This document shows, one piece after another, positions 56,744 through 64,000 of a stretch of 64,000 nucleotides of DNA (position 1 is its first letter; each line of letters opens with the position of its first letter). The position numbers and the translations under genes were made by a program. The notes under the pieces are model-generated. The model did not search any database. It was not told the origin of the DNA and worked only from the letters and a program-made list of their open reading frames with translations. Source of the stretch: Ephemeroptericola cinctiostellae. GTDB taxonomy: Bacteria > Pseudomonadota > Gammaproteobacteria > Burkholderiales > Burkholderiaceae. The stretch is from positions 2,418,001-2,482,000 of the forward strand of contig NZ_CP031124.1 in the NCBI RefSeq assembly GCF_003339525.1, given 5' to 3'.

Positions 56744-58489
56744 TTACTCTCCTATCTTCATGGCTTCTTCAAGCGTTGGGTGTGCGGGGCGCAACAACAT
56801 TTCGGACAAACCTTTGCCAGCCTGCACCATTGGGTATACATTTTCCGTTTGATCGGTTTGGAAATCCATGAACACCAAACGATCTTTCAAAGCCAAAGCT
56901 TCACGAATTGCACCTTCAACATCTGACTTTTTCTCAATCCGCATACCCACATGCCCAAAAGCCTCTGCGAGTTTAACGAAGTCAGGCAAGGCATCCATAT
57001 AAGAATGTGAATAACGTTTTTCGTAATCCAATTCTTGCCACTGACGCACCATACCGAGGTAACGGTTGTTCAGACTCAAAACTTTAATTGGCAAATCATA
57101 CTGTTTACACGTAGACAGCTCTTGGATGCACATTTGCACCGAGCCTTCGCCTGTGATGCAGCAAACTTCTGCGTCTGGGTACAGCTTTTTCACACCCATG
57201 GCGTACGGAATACCCACACCCATTGTGCCCAAGCCACCCGAGTTCACCCACTTGCGCGGATCATTGAATTTGTAAAACTGAGCAGCCCACATTTGATGCT
57301 GACCCACGTCTGAAGTGATGAATGCGTCACCATGCGTCAAGCGATGCAAGGTTTCAATCACGTATTGCGGCTTGACCAATTCGCTTTCGCGATCGTAAGC
57401 CAAACAATCAATTGATTTCCACTCGTTAATCTGCGCCCACCACTTGGCGATTTTAGTCGCATCGGCGCGTTCTTTGATTTCAGCCAGCTGTGCCAACATG
57501 TCGGTCAAAACTTCTTTGACATCGCCCACAATGGGTACATCGGCACGCACGCGTTTAGAAATGGATGATGGATCAATATCAATGTGAATGATCTTACGGT
57601 GTACCGAACCAAAGTGTTTCGGATTGCCGATCACGCGATCGTCAAAACGCGCACCAATCGCAATGATCACATCGGAATTTTGCATCGCCATATTGGCTTC
57701 GTACATGCCATGCATGCCAGGCATGCCGAGGTAGTTCGGATTATCCGCACGGCAACCACCCAAGCCCATCAAGGTGTTCACACATGGATAACCCAAAGTG
57801 TTCACAAACGCATTCAGCTCTGGGGCTGCATTCGCCAAAATCACACCACCGCCCGTATAAATGATCGGGCGCTCTGCGTTAATCAAGTATTGCAATGCTT
57901 TGCGAATTTGACCCGAATGACCTTTGGTCACTGGGTTATACGAGCGCATTTCAACGGTTTCGGGATAGTCAAACTTGCATTTCATATTGGATACATCTTT
58001 TGGGATGTCAATCAACACCGGGCCTGGACGGCCTGTGCGGGCAATATGAAATGCCTTTTTAATCGTTGTCGCCAGTTGGCGCACATCTTTAACGAGGAAA
58101 TTGTGTTTCACACATGGGCGCGTGATGCCAACCGCATCCGACTCTTGAAACGCATCTTGACCAATCATGCCTGTGGGCACTTGGCCAGAAATAATCACCA
58201 TCGGGATTGAATCGTAATACGCTGTCGCAATGCCTGTGACCGCATTGGTCAAACCGGGGCCGCTGGTGACCAAAGCCACACCCACCTCGTGACTGGTGCG
58301 CGCGTATGCATCCGCCGCATGGACAGCCGCCTGCTCATGACGCACAAGAATGTGCTCAATCGCATTTTGTTGGTAAATCGCATCGTAAATATAAAGTACG
58401 GAACCACCGGGATAACCAAAAATGTGTTTAACACCTTCAGCTTCCAAACTCTTAACGAGAATTTCCGAGCCTGTCATTTCATTTGACAT
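56744..58489 (-). CDS. ilvB: Acetolactate synthase large (catalytic) subunit
   Basis: 581 residues from MSNEMTGSEILV (AAGGA site); a longer frame to 58582 is unlikely. TPP enzyme: FGYPGGSVLYIYDA, RHEQAAVHAADAYART with the catalytic Glu, DVGQHQMWAAQFY, and the TPP-Mg motif GEGSVQMCIQELSTCKQ. First gene of ilvB-ilvH-ilvC. Called ilvB here; ilvI would be an equal name. A promoter candidate lies about 260 bases upstream. Confidence 0.95.
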   Translation of the reverse strand: MSNEMTGSEILVKSLEAEGVKHIFGYPGGSVLYIYDAIYQQNAIEHILVRHEQAAVHAADAYARTSHEVGVALVTSGPGLTNAVTGIATAYYDSIPMVIISGQVPTGMIGQDAFQESDAVGITRPCVKHNFLVKDVRQLATTIKKAFHIARTGRPGPVLIDIPKDVSNMKCKFDYPETVEMRSYNPVTKGHSGQIRKALQYLINAERPIIYTGGGVILANAAPELNAFVNTLGYPCVNTLMGLGGCRADNPNYLGMPGMHGMYEANMAMQNSDVIIAIGARFDDRVIGNPKHFGSVHRKIIHIDIDPSSISKRVRADVPIVGDVKEVLTDMLAQLAEIKERADATKIAKWWAQINEWKSIDCLAYDRESELVKPQYVIETLHRLTHGDAFITSDVGQHQMWAAQFYKFNDPRKWVNSGGLGTMGVGIPYAMGVKKLYPDAEVCCITGEGSVQMCIQELSTCKQYDLPIKVLSLNNRYLGMVRQWQELDYEKRYSHSYMDALPDFVKLAEAFGHVGMRIEKKSDVEGAIREALALKDRLVFMDFQTDQTENVYPMVQAGKGLSEMLLRPAHPTLEEAMKIGE

Positions 58490-58748
58490 AAGAATAGTCC
58501 TTTCAAGGTCAAATTCCAGCCTTGTCCGCAGATGCACGCTATTTTGCTGTTTGTTGCCTTGATGCACCCTGTAACAATGCACATCAAAAACACCCCCACA
58601 ACAAACCCATCACGTCATCCAAATGGCCAAGGATTTTTGAGATTGATTGGATGTGAATGCAGCAATTGTGTTGCCGACTCACAAACAAGAATTAATTTTT
58701 AGAGCAAAGGATGCGGATAGCGCCCGATGTCAAAAATCACAAACCTCA

Positions 58749-58777
58749 ACCTTACCGATTAAATCAGATAAGGTCAA
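58749..58777 (-). promoter_or_regulatory. Putative ilvB promoter with overlapping inverted repeat
   Basis: Minus strand: -35 TTGACC (58772-58777), 17-base spacer, -10 TAAGGT (58749-58754). An inverted repeat ACCTTA...TAAGGT with inner GATT-AA-ATC lies across the spacer, which could be a regulator site. No leader peptide rich in branched-chain codons was found in the following 260 bases. Confidence 0.5.
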
Positions 58778-58863
58778 GTTTTTATGCACGATGTTGTAAT
58801 TTGTACTCGCTCGTATTGCTTAACACACGCTTTCACACCACTTTTTTATTAGGGCGTATTAAC

Positions 58864-59094
58864 ACTGGCTCTGTAGTCAATTGATGATATTGAGAAATAT
58901 GAGTTTTTTTGACGAAGGTAAAAAAACTTTGCATTTTACATTTGAATCAATAAGTTACCTTCGATCACGTGGACAGCCCCTTGTTTGTAGCTCTCAAAAT
59001 CCATCATTGAAACCCTGCGGGATAACATTTTTCGGATATCCATGAAAATTGGAGTGGCTCATTGCGGGTTTATGAAATCTAACGTAGAGCCAGT
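58864..59094. mobile_element. Inverted-repeat-bounded remnant, about 231 bp
   Basis: Ends are perfect 9-bp inverted repeats ACTGGCTCT (58864-58872) and AGAGCCAGT (59086-59094). Inside is a 35-codon minus-strand frame (58936-59043) with coding-like sequence (FESYKQGAVHVIEGN) but no ribosome site and no recognisable family. Looks like a miniature or deleted insertion element; identity unproven. Confidence 0.4.
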
Positions 59095-59155
59095 TAGGCG
59101 TCAGATGGCAGATTGATTTGCCCACCGATTTGATAGGCACGATCGTGAACCTGCT

Positions 59156-59416
59156 TTAACCATAAATGCCCTCTCCGTTGAGCTTAATAACTTTTTGAAG
59201 AAGGGACTCTAACTCCATTGCTTCTCGCGAACCGTCAGTAGCCTTGTTGCATGCCAGATCCATGCACTTTGAGCGAATTTTCCTCGAAAGCAAGTGAGAA
59301 ACATTAAGAAGCTCTTTTGATGATGGGGCTTGACTTAGCTCGGAGGCTAGAGCGTTGTAGGCTGACAAAAATTGAGAGCTTTCAATTAGCAGCTTTATTT
59401 CATACAATGGACTCAT
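59156..59416 (-). CDS. Small hypothetical protein
   Basis: 86 residues, all helical in character (LLIESSQFLSAYNALASEL), one Cys pair (CMDLACNKA). No family recognised. Its start lies inside the tail of the broken membrane-protein gene upstream (17-base overlap), so the two may have formed an operon. Ribosome site weak. Confidence 0.5.
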   Translation of the reverse strand: MSPLYEIKLLIESSQFLSAYNALASELSQAPSSKELLNVSHLLSRKIRSKCMDLACNKATDGSREAMELESLLQKVIKLNGEGIYG

Positions 59417-59765
59417 CTAAATGGGGACCTAACATTGGGCATAATTGAATGGCAAAAAGTGTAGCTTTTTGACGGTTCAGTTGATGGAGTTGTTGGTCAT
59501 AGGCATTTATTTGTCCAGCACTCGATGCACTGTTTCTCGGCTTTTTTAAACCAAAGCCAAAGAAAGCACCAGATCGTTGTGGCAAGTAACGCTCCAATAG
59601 CAAAAACAACCCACTCACCCACGCTTTTCTGAGTTTTTGTATCGTTCATGTACACGATCAGATCTGCTAATGTTTTGCCTAAACCAACAGTAAGAAAAAA
59701 AGTACAAACACAGTGAACATCAGCTGAGAAAAAGACCATAAGAATAATTTTGTTTTTGCTTTCAT
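59400..59765 (-). pseudogene. Frameshifted small membrane protein
   Basis: A good GGAG site and ATG (59765) start MKAKTKLFLWSFSQLMFTVF, which stops after 28 codons. A second frame carries on from the same place (LTVGLGKTLADLIVYMND, then TM segment VVFAIGALLATTIWCFLW), and a third holds a coding-like tail (INAYDQQLHQLNRQKATLF) that ends at 59400. Joining the frames at the run of seven T and near the Lys/Cys region would give one two-helix membrane protein of about 120 residues. Could be sequencing errors or true decay. Confidence 0.5.
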
Positions 59766-60229
59766 GCGAGCTCCATTAAGTGATTTGCCTAACGTAGGTC
59801 ATACGTCAAAAAACACTGTTATTCTGTTTTCATTTCGCCGCATATCCTGATTAATAAAAACCATAACTGACTGTTTTAAAAGAAAAAACAAGCCAATTTA
59901 AGCTCTTTGTGGTTTATTATGCCTATTGACACAGGAAAAGTGTCACGCATATTCAACTCACAACATCACTCTAAGGGCATAAACTATTTCTGTCAAATAC
60001 GTCACCCCTCATCCCACCCAATGATGACGACCTTTAAAAACAATTTTCAGCCTCATCCATTCATTTCAAATGACCCGTGTCGTCATTCCCGCATGAGGTT
60101 AGCGGGAATCCAGTGGGGTGCAGAGCACGCCTTAAATATTTGATTAGCAAAGGTGAAACAAATGCTTCGCCTTTGATTAAATCAATGAGTTGCCTTGATT
60201 AGCGTGAACAATCCCTAGATTAGGCTTTG
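59766..60229. other. Gene-poor spacer upstream of the enoyl-CoA hydratase end
   Basis: 464 bases, A+T-rich, no supported gene. Holds the promoter region of the broken membrane-protein gene and a dRS3-like repeat. Confidence 0.5.
60085..60109. repeat. dRS3-like palindromic repeat
   Basis: ATTCCCGC (60085-60092), 9-base loop, GCGGGAAT (60102-60109), followed by CCAG. This closely resembles the dispersed ATTCCC...GGGAAT repeats of Neisseria (dRS3) and some other proteobacteria. Single copy in this window. Confidence 0.7.
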
Positions 60230-61006
60230 TTAGGCTTTGAAGTTTGCTTTACGCTTTTCAATGAACGCCGCCATGCCTTCTTTTTGGTCGCTGGTGGCAA
60301 ACAAACTGTGGAAACCACGGCGCTCAAACAACAAACCATCCGACAGCGATTGCTCTTCTGCCACGTTCACCGCTTCTTTCGCCATCAAGGCCGACAAACG
60401 ACCGTAGCTTGCAATCGTGTTCGCCATTCTCATCGCGGTGTCGTTCAATTCAGCGAACGGCACGACCCGCGCCACCAAGCCTGATTGCTCGGCTTCAGCT
60501 GCGCCCATCATGCGACCCGTGAGGATCATGTCCATCGCCTTGGCTTTACCGATCGCTCGGGTCAAACGCTGCGTGCCGCCTGCACCTGGGATGATGCCAA
60601 GTTTGATTTCAGGTTGACCGAATTGCGCGTTGTCCGCTGCGACGATGGTGTCGCATGCCAATGCCAGTTCGCAGCCACCGCCGAGTGCAAAGCCTGCAAC
60701 CGCTGCAATGATGGGTTTGCGAATGGTGCGAATCGTGTCCCAGTTGCGTGTGATGAAATTTTGCGTGTAGGCGGTTTCAAAATCCAAGGTTGCCATGACT
60801 TTGATGTCAGCACCTGCGGCAAAGGCTTTTTCTGAGCCGGTGATGATGATGGCGGCAATTGCGGGGTCGGCATCCAACGATGTTAATGTGGCGCCCAGCT
60901 CATCCATCAACACATCGTTCAGTGCATTGAGCTGTTGAGGGCGATTTAAGGTGATGCGCGCCACCGCACCAAAAGTTTCCAGTACAATCGTGGTTAAATT
61001 TTCCAT
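60230..61006 (-). CDS. Enoyl-CoA hydratase
   Basis: 258 residues from [12 protein letters not shown] (AAGGG site). Crotonase fold: [14 protein letters not shown], oxyanion-hole [12 protein letters not shown] and [13 protein letters not shown], with catalytic Glu residues in GCELA and [20 protein letters not shown]. Hydrates 2-enoyl-CoA in beta-oxidation or phenylacetate-type degradation (EchA/PaaF group). It stands alone; no other fatty-acid gene is close, and it is divergent from the M61 peptidase gene. Confidence 0.92.
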   Translation of the reverse strand: MENLTTIVLETFGAVARITLNRPQQLNALNDVLMDELGATLTSLDADPAIAAIIITGSEKAFAAGADIKVMATLDFETAYTQNFITRNWDTIRTIRKPIIAAVAGFALGGGCELALACDTIVAADNAQFGQPEIKLGIIPGAGGTQRLTRAIGKAKAMDMILTGRMMGAAEAEQSGLVARVVPFAELNDTAMRMANTIASYGRLSALMAKEAVNVAEEQSLSDGLLFERRGFHSLFATSDQKEGMAAFIEKRKANFKA

Positions 61007-61077
61007 CATTTTCCCTTTCAAATTAAAAAGTGTAACCCTTGCATTTTACGCGTAAATGACATTTTTTAAATAGATCG

Positions 61078-62877
61078 ATGCTCATGCCAACGAACCTTCA
61101 TTACTCAGTCACTCCAGTCCCCCTGCGCCATATTTTTCAAGTGCGCTTACACATCCCTTTAAACCCTGCATCAGAAACAACGGGATTGATTTTGCAATTG
61201 CCCAATTGGATCGCAGGCAGCTATATGATTCGCGATTTCGCACGACACATTGTACGCATTGGTGCAAGCGATGAACACGGAGAAGCAGTTGCGCTCACAC
61301 CATTGAGTCAATACTCTTGGCAGTCGGCACCTTGTGCGGGGGCGTTGACGGTGGTGTATGAGGTGTTTGCGCATGACACGTCGGTGCGCACGGCTTTTTT
61401 GGATGGCGACGGTGGTTTTTTCAATGCCACATCTTTGTGCTTGCAAGTTCAGGGCTTGAACATGGTGGCGCATCATCTGACATTGAATGCGCCTGAAGGC
61501 AATACAAACTGGCAGGTGGCGACCACGTTACCGCGTGTGGACGGTTGTTTTTCTCATGATTTTGGTGATTTTGTCGCCGCCAATTACGATGAATTGGCGG
61601 ATCACCCGATTCGTTTTGGTGAGCTGACGTGGTTGAGTTTTCACGCGCATGGTGTATTGCATGAGGTTGCTTTGGCAGGGCATCTACCTTATTTGGATGT
61701 GCCGCGTTTGTCCGCCGATGTACAACGCATTTGCGAGGCGCAATTGGCTTTGTTTGAGCCCGACCAGCCTGCACGCGCACCGTTCAAACGGTATTTATTT
61801 ATGGTCGATGTGCGGGCAAGCGGCTACGGTGGCTTGGAGCATCGCGACAGCACGGCCTTATTGTGCGAGCGTGCCGATCTGCCGATGCTGGCACAATCAG
61901 AACAGCCGCGCAGCGATGCGTACATTGTGTTTCTTGGTTTATGCAGCCATGAGTATTTTCATACTTGGAATGTCAAACGCATCAAGCCTGCAACTTTTGT
62001 GTACTACGATTTTTCGCAAGTCATCGATACGTCACTGTTGTGGTTTTTTGAGGGCGTGACCAGTTATTACGATGATTTAATCATGTACCGCACGGGGCTT
62101 TTGGATGAAACGCAGTACCTGAAAAAACTTGAAAACTGCTACAACGCGGTGGTGCAGCACGATGGCGTCAACGTGCAAACGGCGCATGAGAGCGGCTGGT
62201 ACGCTTGGACAAAATACTATCAAGTGTCGCCCAACACGCCCAATGCGGTGGTGAGCTACTACAGCAAAGGGGCGTTGATTGCTTTGGCGATGGATCTGTT
62301 CATCCGCGAACACAGCGCGGGACGTTTTTCACTCGACGATGTGATGCGCGATCTGTGGACATGGTTTGGCCGTGATTTTTATGCGCTGTACCCACAGGGC
62401 TTGGCACGCGGCGTAACAGAAGCAGACATCGTGGCCTCGGTGTCACATTTTGCAGGCACGGATTCACGTGATTTTTTCAATCAAGCACTGCACAGCACTG
62501 ATGCTTTGCCTTTACGCGAAGCCCTTGGCAAGCTCGGCGTGACCCTGTCCGAACCGAAAAACAGTGTCGCACAGCTCGGTGCGACTTCAAAAAAAGTCGA
62601 TGGCGGTTGGCAAATCCAGCGTGTCCTCAACAACAGTGCGGCACAAAATGCAGGCCTCGCGCCCGATGATGTGTTGCTGACATTTGATCGCATTCGCCTC
62701 AACGCCGCGCCCGATGATGTTCTTGCCCGAATCAATATCGGTGCACAAGTCACGGCGCATTTTCTGCGCGACGACGTGTTGCACGACACCACCCTCATCA
62801 ACTCACCCGCGCCGCACGGCGTGTACGCACTAAGTTTGAGCGAAGGTCACACACAGGTATTCAATAAAACAGCATGA
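61078..62877 (+). CDS. M61-family glycyl aminopeptidase-like peptidase with PDZ domain
   Basis: 599 residues, no signal peptide. N-terminal beta-rich domain (GSYMIRDFARHIV), then thermolysin-like zinc motif HEYFH in CSHEYFHTWNVKRIKP (about residue 290), with the third zinc Glu in FFEGVTSYYDDL. C-terminal PDZ domain about 500-570 (SAAQNAGLAPDDVLLTFDRI). This matches M61 peptidases of the glycyl aminopeptidase group, widespread in proteobacteria. Coupled to anmK by a four-base overlap. An earlier ATG-poor region leaves start uncertain by two residues. Confidence 0.9.
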   Translation: MLMPTNLHYSVTPVPLRHIFQVRLHIPLNPASETTGLILQLPNWIAGSYMIRDFARHIVRIGASDEHGEAVALTPLSQYSWQSAPCAGALTVVYEVFAHDTSVRTAFLDGDGGFFNATSLCLQVQGLNMVAHHLTLNAPEGNTNWQVATTLPRVDGCFSHDFGDFVAANYDELADHPIRFGELTWLSFHAHGVLHEVALAGHLPYLDVPRLSADVQRICEAQLALFEPDQPARAPFKRYLFMVDVRASGYGGLEHRDSTALLCERADLPMLAQSEQPRSDAYIVFLGLCSHEYFHTWNVKRIKPATFVYYDFSQVIDTSLLWFFEGVTSYYDDLIMYRTGLLDETQYLKKLENCYNAVVQHDGVNVQTAHESGWYAWTKYYQVSPNTPNAVVSYYSKGALIALAMDLFIREHSAGRFSLDDVMRDLWTWFGRDFYALYPQGLARGVTEADIVASVSHFAGTDSRDFFNQALHSTDALPLREALGKLGVTLSEPKNSVAQLGATSKKVDGGWQIQRVLNNSAAQNAGLAPDDVLLTFDRIRLNAAPDDVLARINIGAQVTAHFLRDDVLHDTTLINSPAPHGVYALSLSEGHTQVFNKTA

Positions 62878-63977
62878 ACAATCAACCTCACATTTACCTC
62901 GGCGTGATGTCGGGTACCAGCCTTGACGGTGCAGATGTTGTCGCACTTGAAGTCGCTGATGGCCATTTTGAAGTCATTGGTGCATTTTCCACCCCTTTTA
63001 ATGAAAGCTTACGCGCGTCGTGCTTGCATTTACAAAGCGCACAGGCAGATGAAATTCATACTGCCCAGCTCGTCGCCAATCAACTGGCGGATCTGTACAG
63101 CCAAACGATCAACGCATTGATGGCCGATCTAGAACTCACGCCTGCTGAGGTTAAAGCCGTTGGCGTGCATGGTCAGACCATTCGTCACCGCCCTGAGCTG
63201 AGTTACACCGTACAACTGAATCAGCCGGCACGCATCGCGGAGCAAACGGGTTTAACCGTGGTGTCCGATTTTCGTGCTCGCGATTTGGCTGCTGGCGGTC
63301 ACGGAGCGCCGCTGGTGCCTGCTTTTCACGATGCGTTGTGGCGACTGACCGACAAAAATCGAGTAGTGGTTAATATTGGCGGCTTTGCCAACATCAGCGT
63401 GCTCAATGTGCATCAAGCGACATTCGGTTTTGACACCGGCCCTGGCAATGTATTGATGGATTTATGGGTCGCCCATCACCAAGGACTTACTTATGATGCC
63501 AATGGGGCTTGGGCTGCACAGGGGCAAATCGATGCGCCATTGCTCACCCGCATGTTGGCCGATCCTTATTTTCAGCAACCCGCCCCCAAAAGCACAGGGC
63601 GAGATTATTTCAACTGGAATTGGTTAAATGACCAGTGCACCCACCATCCGAAAGTGAGTGCGATTGATGTGCAAGCCACCCTGCTCGCGTTGACGGCGCA
63701 CAGCATCGCGCAAGACATCCACAAAGCCAGTCCTGAGTGTCATGACATCGTTGTCGCTGGCGGCGGTGCATTGAACCGTGCGTTGATGCTTGAACTGCAA
63801 ATGCTTTGCCACTGCCCAGTCACCAACAGCGGCACTTTGGGCATTGATCCGATGCACTTGGAGGGCGCGGCCTTTGCTTGGCTGGCGTATCGCACCATGA
63901 ACCATTTGAGCGGCAACTTGCCCGCCGTCACAGGCGCGCGCGGAGAGCGAATTTTGGGGCACATCACCCCAGCCTAA
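62874..63977 (+). CDS. anmK: Anhydro-N-acetylmuramic acid kinase
   Basis: 367 residues. GVMSGTSLDGADVVALE is the AnmK N-terminal phosphate loop; VGVHGQTIRHRPE holds active-site residues; NIGGFANISVL and GFDTGPGNVLMD are family blocks; IVVAGGGALNRALM is the ATPase end. Phosphorylates and opens 1,6-anhydroMurNAc in peptidoglycan recycling. Start overlaps the M61 stop (ATGA). Ends 23 bases before the window edge. Confidence 0.95.
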   Translation: MNNQPHIYLGVMSGTSLDGADVVALEVADGHFEVIGAFSTPFNESLRASCLHLQSAQADEIHTAQLVANQLADLYSQTINALMADLELTPAEVKAVGVHGQTIRHRPELSYTVQLNQPARIAEQTGLTVVSDFRARDLAAGGHGAPLVPAFHDALWRLTDKNRVVVNIGGFANISVLNVHQATFGFDTGPGNVLMDLWVAHHQGLTYDANGAWAAQGQIDAPLLTRMLADPYFQQPAPKSTGRDYFNWNWLNDQCTHHPKVSAIDVQATLLALTAHSIAQDIHKASPECHDIVVAGGGALNRALMLELQMLCHCPVTNSGTLGIDPMHLEGAAFAWLAYRTMNHLSGNLPAVTGARGERILGHITPA

Positions 63978-64000
63978 GCACCGCCAGTCTCGCTATTTAT

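Noticed and set aside
59907..60143. 78-codon plus-strand gene spanning the dRS3-like repeat
   Set aside because: No ribosome site, His/Pro/Ser-rich random composition, crosses the palindromic repeat.

Overview
The window looks like chromosomal DNA of a beta-proteobacterium, most likely a Burkholderiales member with moderate G+C (composition judged by eye, not computed). The evidence is the set of core genes and their order: purC-purE-purK-tsaC, pgk and fba, surE-pcm-nlpD-rlmD, pssA-psd, ilvB-ilvH-ilvC, anmK, and RnfB of the beta-proteobacterial single-subunit type. Most genes lie on the minus strand.

Layout. 1-0.5 kb: 3' part of rnfB. 0.7-13.9 kb: a sugar locus read leftwards: a Mgl-type galactose ABC importer (mglB, mglA, mglC), galK-galT, galM and a GH42 beta-galactosidase. 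A divergent ROK-family regulator has a 12-bp perfect palindrome sitting just past the mglB promoter, and xylB (xylulokinase) converges on it. No galE is present. 14.1-23.4 kb: a 2962-residue secreted RTX/subtilisin-like protein and a small co-transcribed partner. 24.3-28.6 kb: putA with a divergent Lrp-type regulator. 28.9-31.4 kb: a MerR (CadR/PbrR type) regulator and a divergent Cd/Zn/Pb P-type ATPase with a classic 19-bp-spacer MerR promoter. 31.7-35.3 kb: a four-gene TelA/TerD/unknown/vWA operon. 35.4 kb: a perfect octanucleotide tandem repeat. 35.6-40.6 kb: purine operon with tsaC, a hemerythrin and a methyltransferase. 40.8-43.4 kb: fba and pgk. 43.7-49.3 kb: a secreted PDZ-like protein, rlmD, nlpD, pcm, surE, with rpoS absent from its usual place. 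49.4-50.2 kb: tRNA-Pro(GGG) and an IS1595-like insertion sequence.

50.6-51.6 kb is the most unusual stretch. About 0.95 kb without genes is made of roughly 215-bp tandem units, and each carries a perfect DnaA box (TTATCCACA) facing a second, near-consensus box. Five such pairs occur at regular spacing. This is compatible with a DnaA-titrating locus like E. coli datA, or with an origin-like element. The flanking genes do not favour the usual oriC neighbourhood.

51.7-58.5 kb: a Kbp/YgaU-like BON-LysM protein, pssA, psd, a SIMPL-domain protein and the ilv operon. 58.6-60.2 kb: a gene-poor zone with an inverted-repeat-bounded remnant, a frameshifted small membrane protein and a dRS3-like repeat. 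60.2-64 kb: an enoyl-CoA hydratase, an M61 peptidase and anmK.

Many start codons were moved inward from the longest frame because a Shine-Dalgarno sequence or family alignment supports a later start. Functional calls rest on recognised motifs, not on database searches.
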